DNA of 64,000 bases from Ciona savignyi. Taxonomy: Eukaryota > Chordata > Ascidiacea > Phlebobranchia > Cionidae. Within the stretch, counting starts at the first letter, position 1. Each line of letters starts with the position of its first letter. The stretch is taken from assembly GCA_000149265.1 (NCBI GenBank), contig CH003416.1, positions 1,023,378-1,087,377 of the forward strand, in the 5' to 3' direction. The notes under the pieces were generated by a model, which worked only from the letters and a program-made list of their open reading frames with translations, had not been told where the DNA came from and did not search any database. This document shows, piece by piece, positions 62,370 to 64,000 of this stretch. The position numbers and the translations under genes are program-made.

Positions 62370-64000
62370 CTACAAAACAATATGTAACAGTGCATTTATG
62401 GTTAATCTGAATGTTACTTGTTAGTTCACTCAGTATCGAGTGGTGTGTGGCACTAGCCACAAGATTGCATGTGTAGCCACAAGACTGCAACTATTACTGG
62501 GCAATCGTGTTGGGTTTTGGCCGCTTTGGTATATCTTTAACACGGTCGCCACAATAGACCAATCTACGGTTTAAAAATAAAGTAATACAAACGCATTACG
62601 AAATGCGTTTTGGATCACCAACTGTGCCATGGGGTATAAAACGACCCACAAGCAAAGCGATAGTGCAAAACAAGCAAAGTGATAGTTTAGAGACGCCGGT
62701 TCCTGCTTTTTAATAACTCTTTTATTATTATTGTTACGTTAAAGGTTTCACAGACGCTCTATTACATCAGACAATCAACGTGTGAATGGTCTTTATTAAA
62801 ATACAATTTACCGATCTAAACGTGACAATGGTTAAAGTTAGAAGTTGTGTTCCGGACACCAAGAACGAAATACCGATTGTTGGCACCTGGCAAAGAAATT
62901 TGTTACCACTATTTACAATCAATAATAAAATACAAAGAACCGGTGGCGTAATAGATAAAGCTTGAATTTAAAAGCGCGGATTAATCAGATTTCACCGCCG
63001 ACGCGTGGAAAGGTATTAGCGCAGAGTTTACGGCCCCGTATTTAAATTGCCGGATAGTTGCCGGATATCCGGCTTATTTTTAAACTAAACAGGTATCTGG
63101 CTGGTCCGGATAGTTAACGTTTTGGCGCATCCCTACTAATTATACACGTATGTACAATTTTAACATGAACTTGCGTTTCTGAATTCATAAACGCAATTTT
63201 TTAAGATACTCGTGATACGAATTTTTAGTATCGCAGCGGAGTGTACAACGATTGTCTATACATTGTTGCAGCCTAATAGTCGACAATAAAATAAAGAATA
63301 AATATTATAATATATGATATCCAAGACCGGACAGATGACTTCATTATCGTTACACACGATACATGTATCCGAAGCTTCAACATTATTTATTTTTATTTAT
63401 TTGCTGCTATTGCAAATCTAATAAAACGGGATATCTAGAACTGATTTATTCAAAACCTGGAGCTTAACTAATGTTAATTCGAAAATTACGACCGGGTGAC
63501 GTAATACAAATTGCGGTGCGAGAGCGTGTTGTTAGGTCAGGTCACGGCGAGGAAGTATTTAATTATCGAACGAAGTTTTATTTCCTGGCGAAACCAATAG
63601 TTAAAACGGCAAAAAATACTTCTACGGTATTCACAAGGCACAAAAGGACGTTTGACCGGCGTTGTTTCAATTTGACCGGATCTGTTTGTTTGCTTCAAAT
63701 AATTATTTTGTGGTCTGCATTTAAGCATGTTAATTAATACAAATGGCAGAATTGCCCTTACCCGATCAGCACACTGTCACGTTTGCCACAACGCATTCCA
63801 GTCATTTAAGATTTCACTTCCATATATTTCGCTTAAATTGGTTTAACATAATTTTATTAAAATTACCTTAAAAACATAAACAATTTTTATTAGCTGTTCT
63901 CACAATAATAATCCAAATACATTATAATTTGACGCCGAAAAGCAGCGCGCATGTGTGCGCAACGAAAGGTTGTCCGGGTGCCAAATACAGTTATTAAATT
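62370..64000. other. Upstream intron or intergenic sequence of the ABC transporter
   Basis: About 1.6 kb with no exon that I can assign on either strand. An element-like end lies at 62990-63137. The open frame at 63471-63737 has no recognisable domain. Confidence 0.45.
62990..63137 (-). mobile_element. Possible hAT-like element end
   Basis: Reverse complement starts AGTAGGGATGCGCCAAAACG and contains CTATCCGGACC and CCGGATATCCGGCAACTATC. An AGGGATGC start followed by alternating CCGGATA palindromes is common at hAT transposon termini. Only one end is recognised. Confidence 0.35.

Noticed and set aside
63471..63737. 88-codon plus-strand frame near the right edge
   Set aside because: No recognisable motif; mirrored by an equally long frame on the other strand, which suggests chance.

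Overview
This is a eukaryotic nuclear window: genes carry many short exons with GT-AG introns of about 0.2-2 kb, base composition is AT-rich, and tRNA-derived SINEs are scattered throughout. Gene density (about nine genes in 64 kb), short introns, single copies of gene families that vertebrates have expanded, and the SINE content suggest a compact invertebrate chordate genome. An ascidian such as Ciona is my best guess, by inference only.

Layout. 1-4.5 kb: two tandem METTL27-like methyltransferase genes (+) with matching exon structure; the second carries a one-base frameshift and a GC-AG intron. 6.3-19.6 kb: a 20-exon gene (+) for a SKICH plus coiled-coil protein of the TAX1BP1/CALCOCO autophagy-receptor family. 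22.5-24.7 kb: an intronless receptor pseudophosphatase of the PTPRN (IA-2) family, followed at 27.0-28.3 kb by a second, nearly identical cytoplasmic domain without ectodomain. 29.8-31.3 kb: intronless epsilon-tubulin. 31.5-37.7 kb: an eight-exon gene for a type II membrane protein whose extracellular part is one transferrin lobe lacking most iron ligands. 41.1-44.0 kb: a secreted C-type lectin with an unrecognised N-terminal domain, lying between inverted copies of a repeat. 47.8-55.8 kb (-): katanin p80 (WD40 plus con80). 59.5-62.4 kb (-): the 3' part of an ABCB9/TAP-like half transporter, running off the right edge.

The spaces between hold two tRNA-related repeat families, a LINE reverse transcriptase fragment, two short inverted-repeat elements and tandem duplications. 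Apart from the two duplicated pairs, the genes form no obvious pathway or operon. TUBE1 and katanin p80 both act on microtubules and centrioles, but they are on opposite strands 16 kb apart. The most unusual proteins are the membrane-anchored non-iron-binding transferrin and the paired PTPRN pseudophosphatases.

Exon boundaries were read by eye from splice sites, codon phase and family resemblance recalled from memory; no alignment or search was run.
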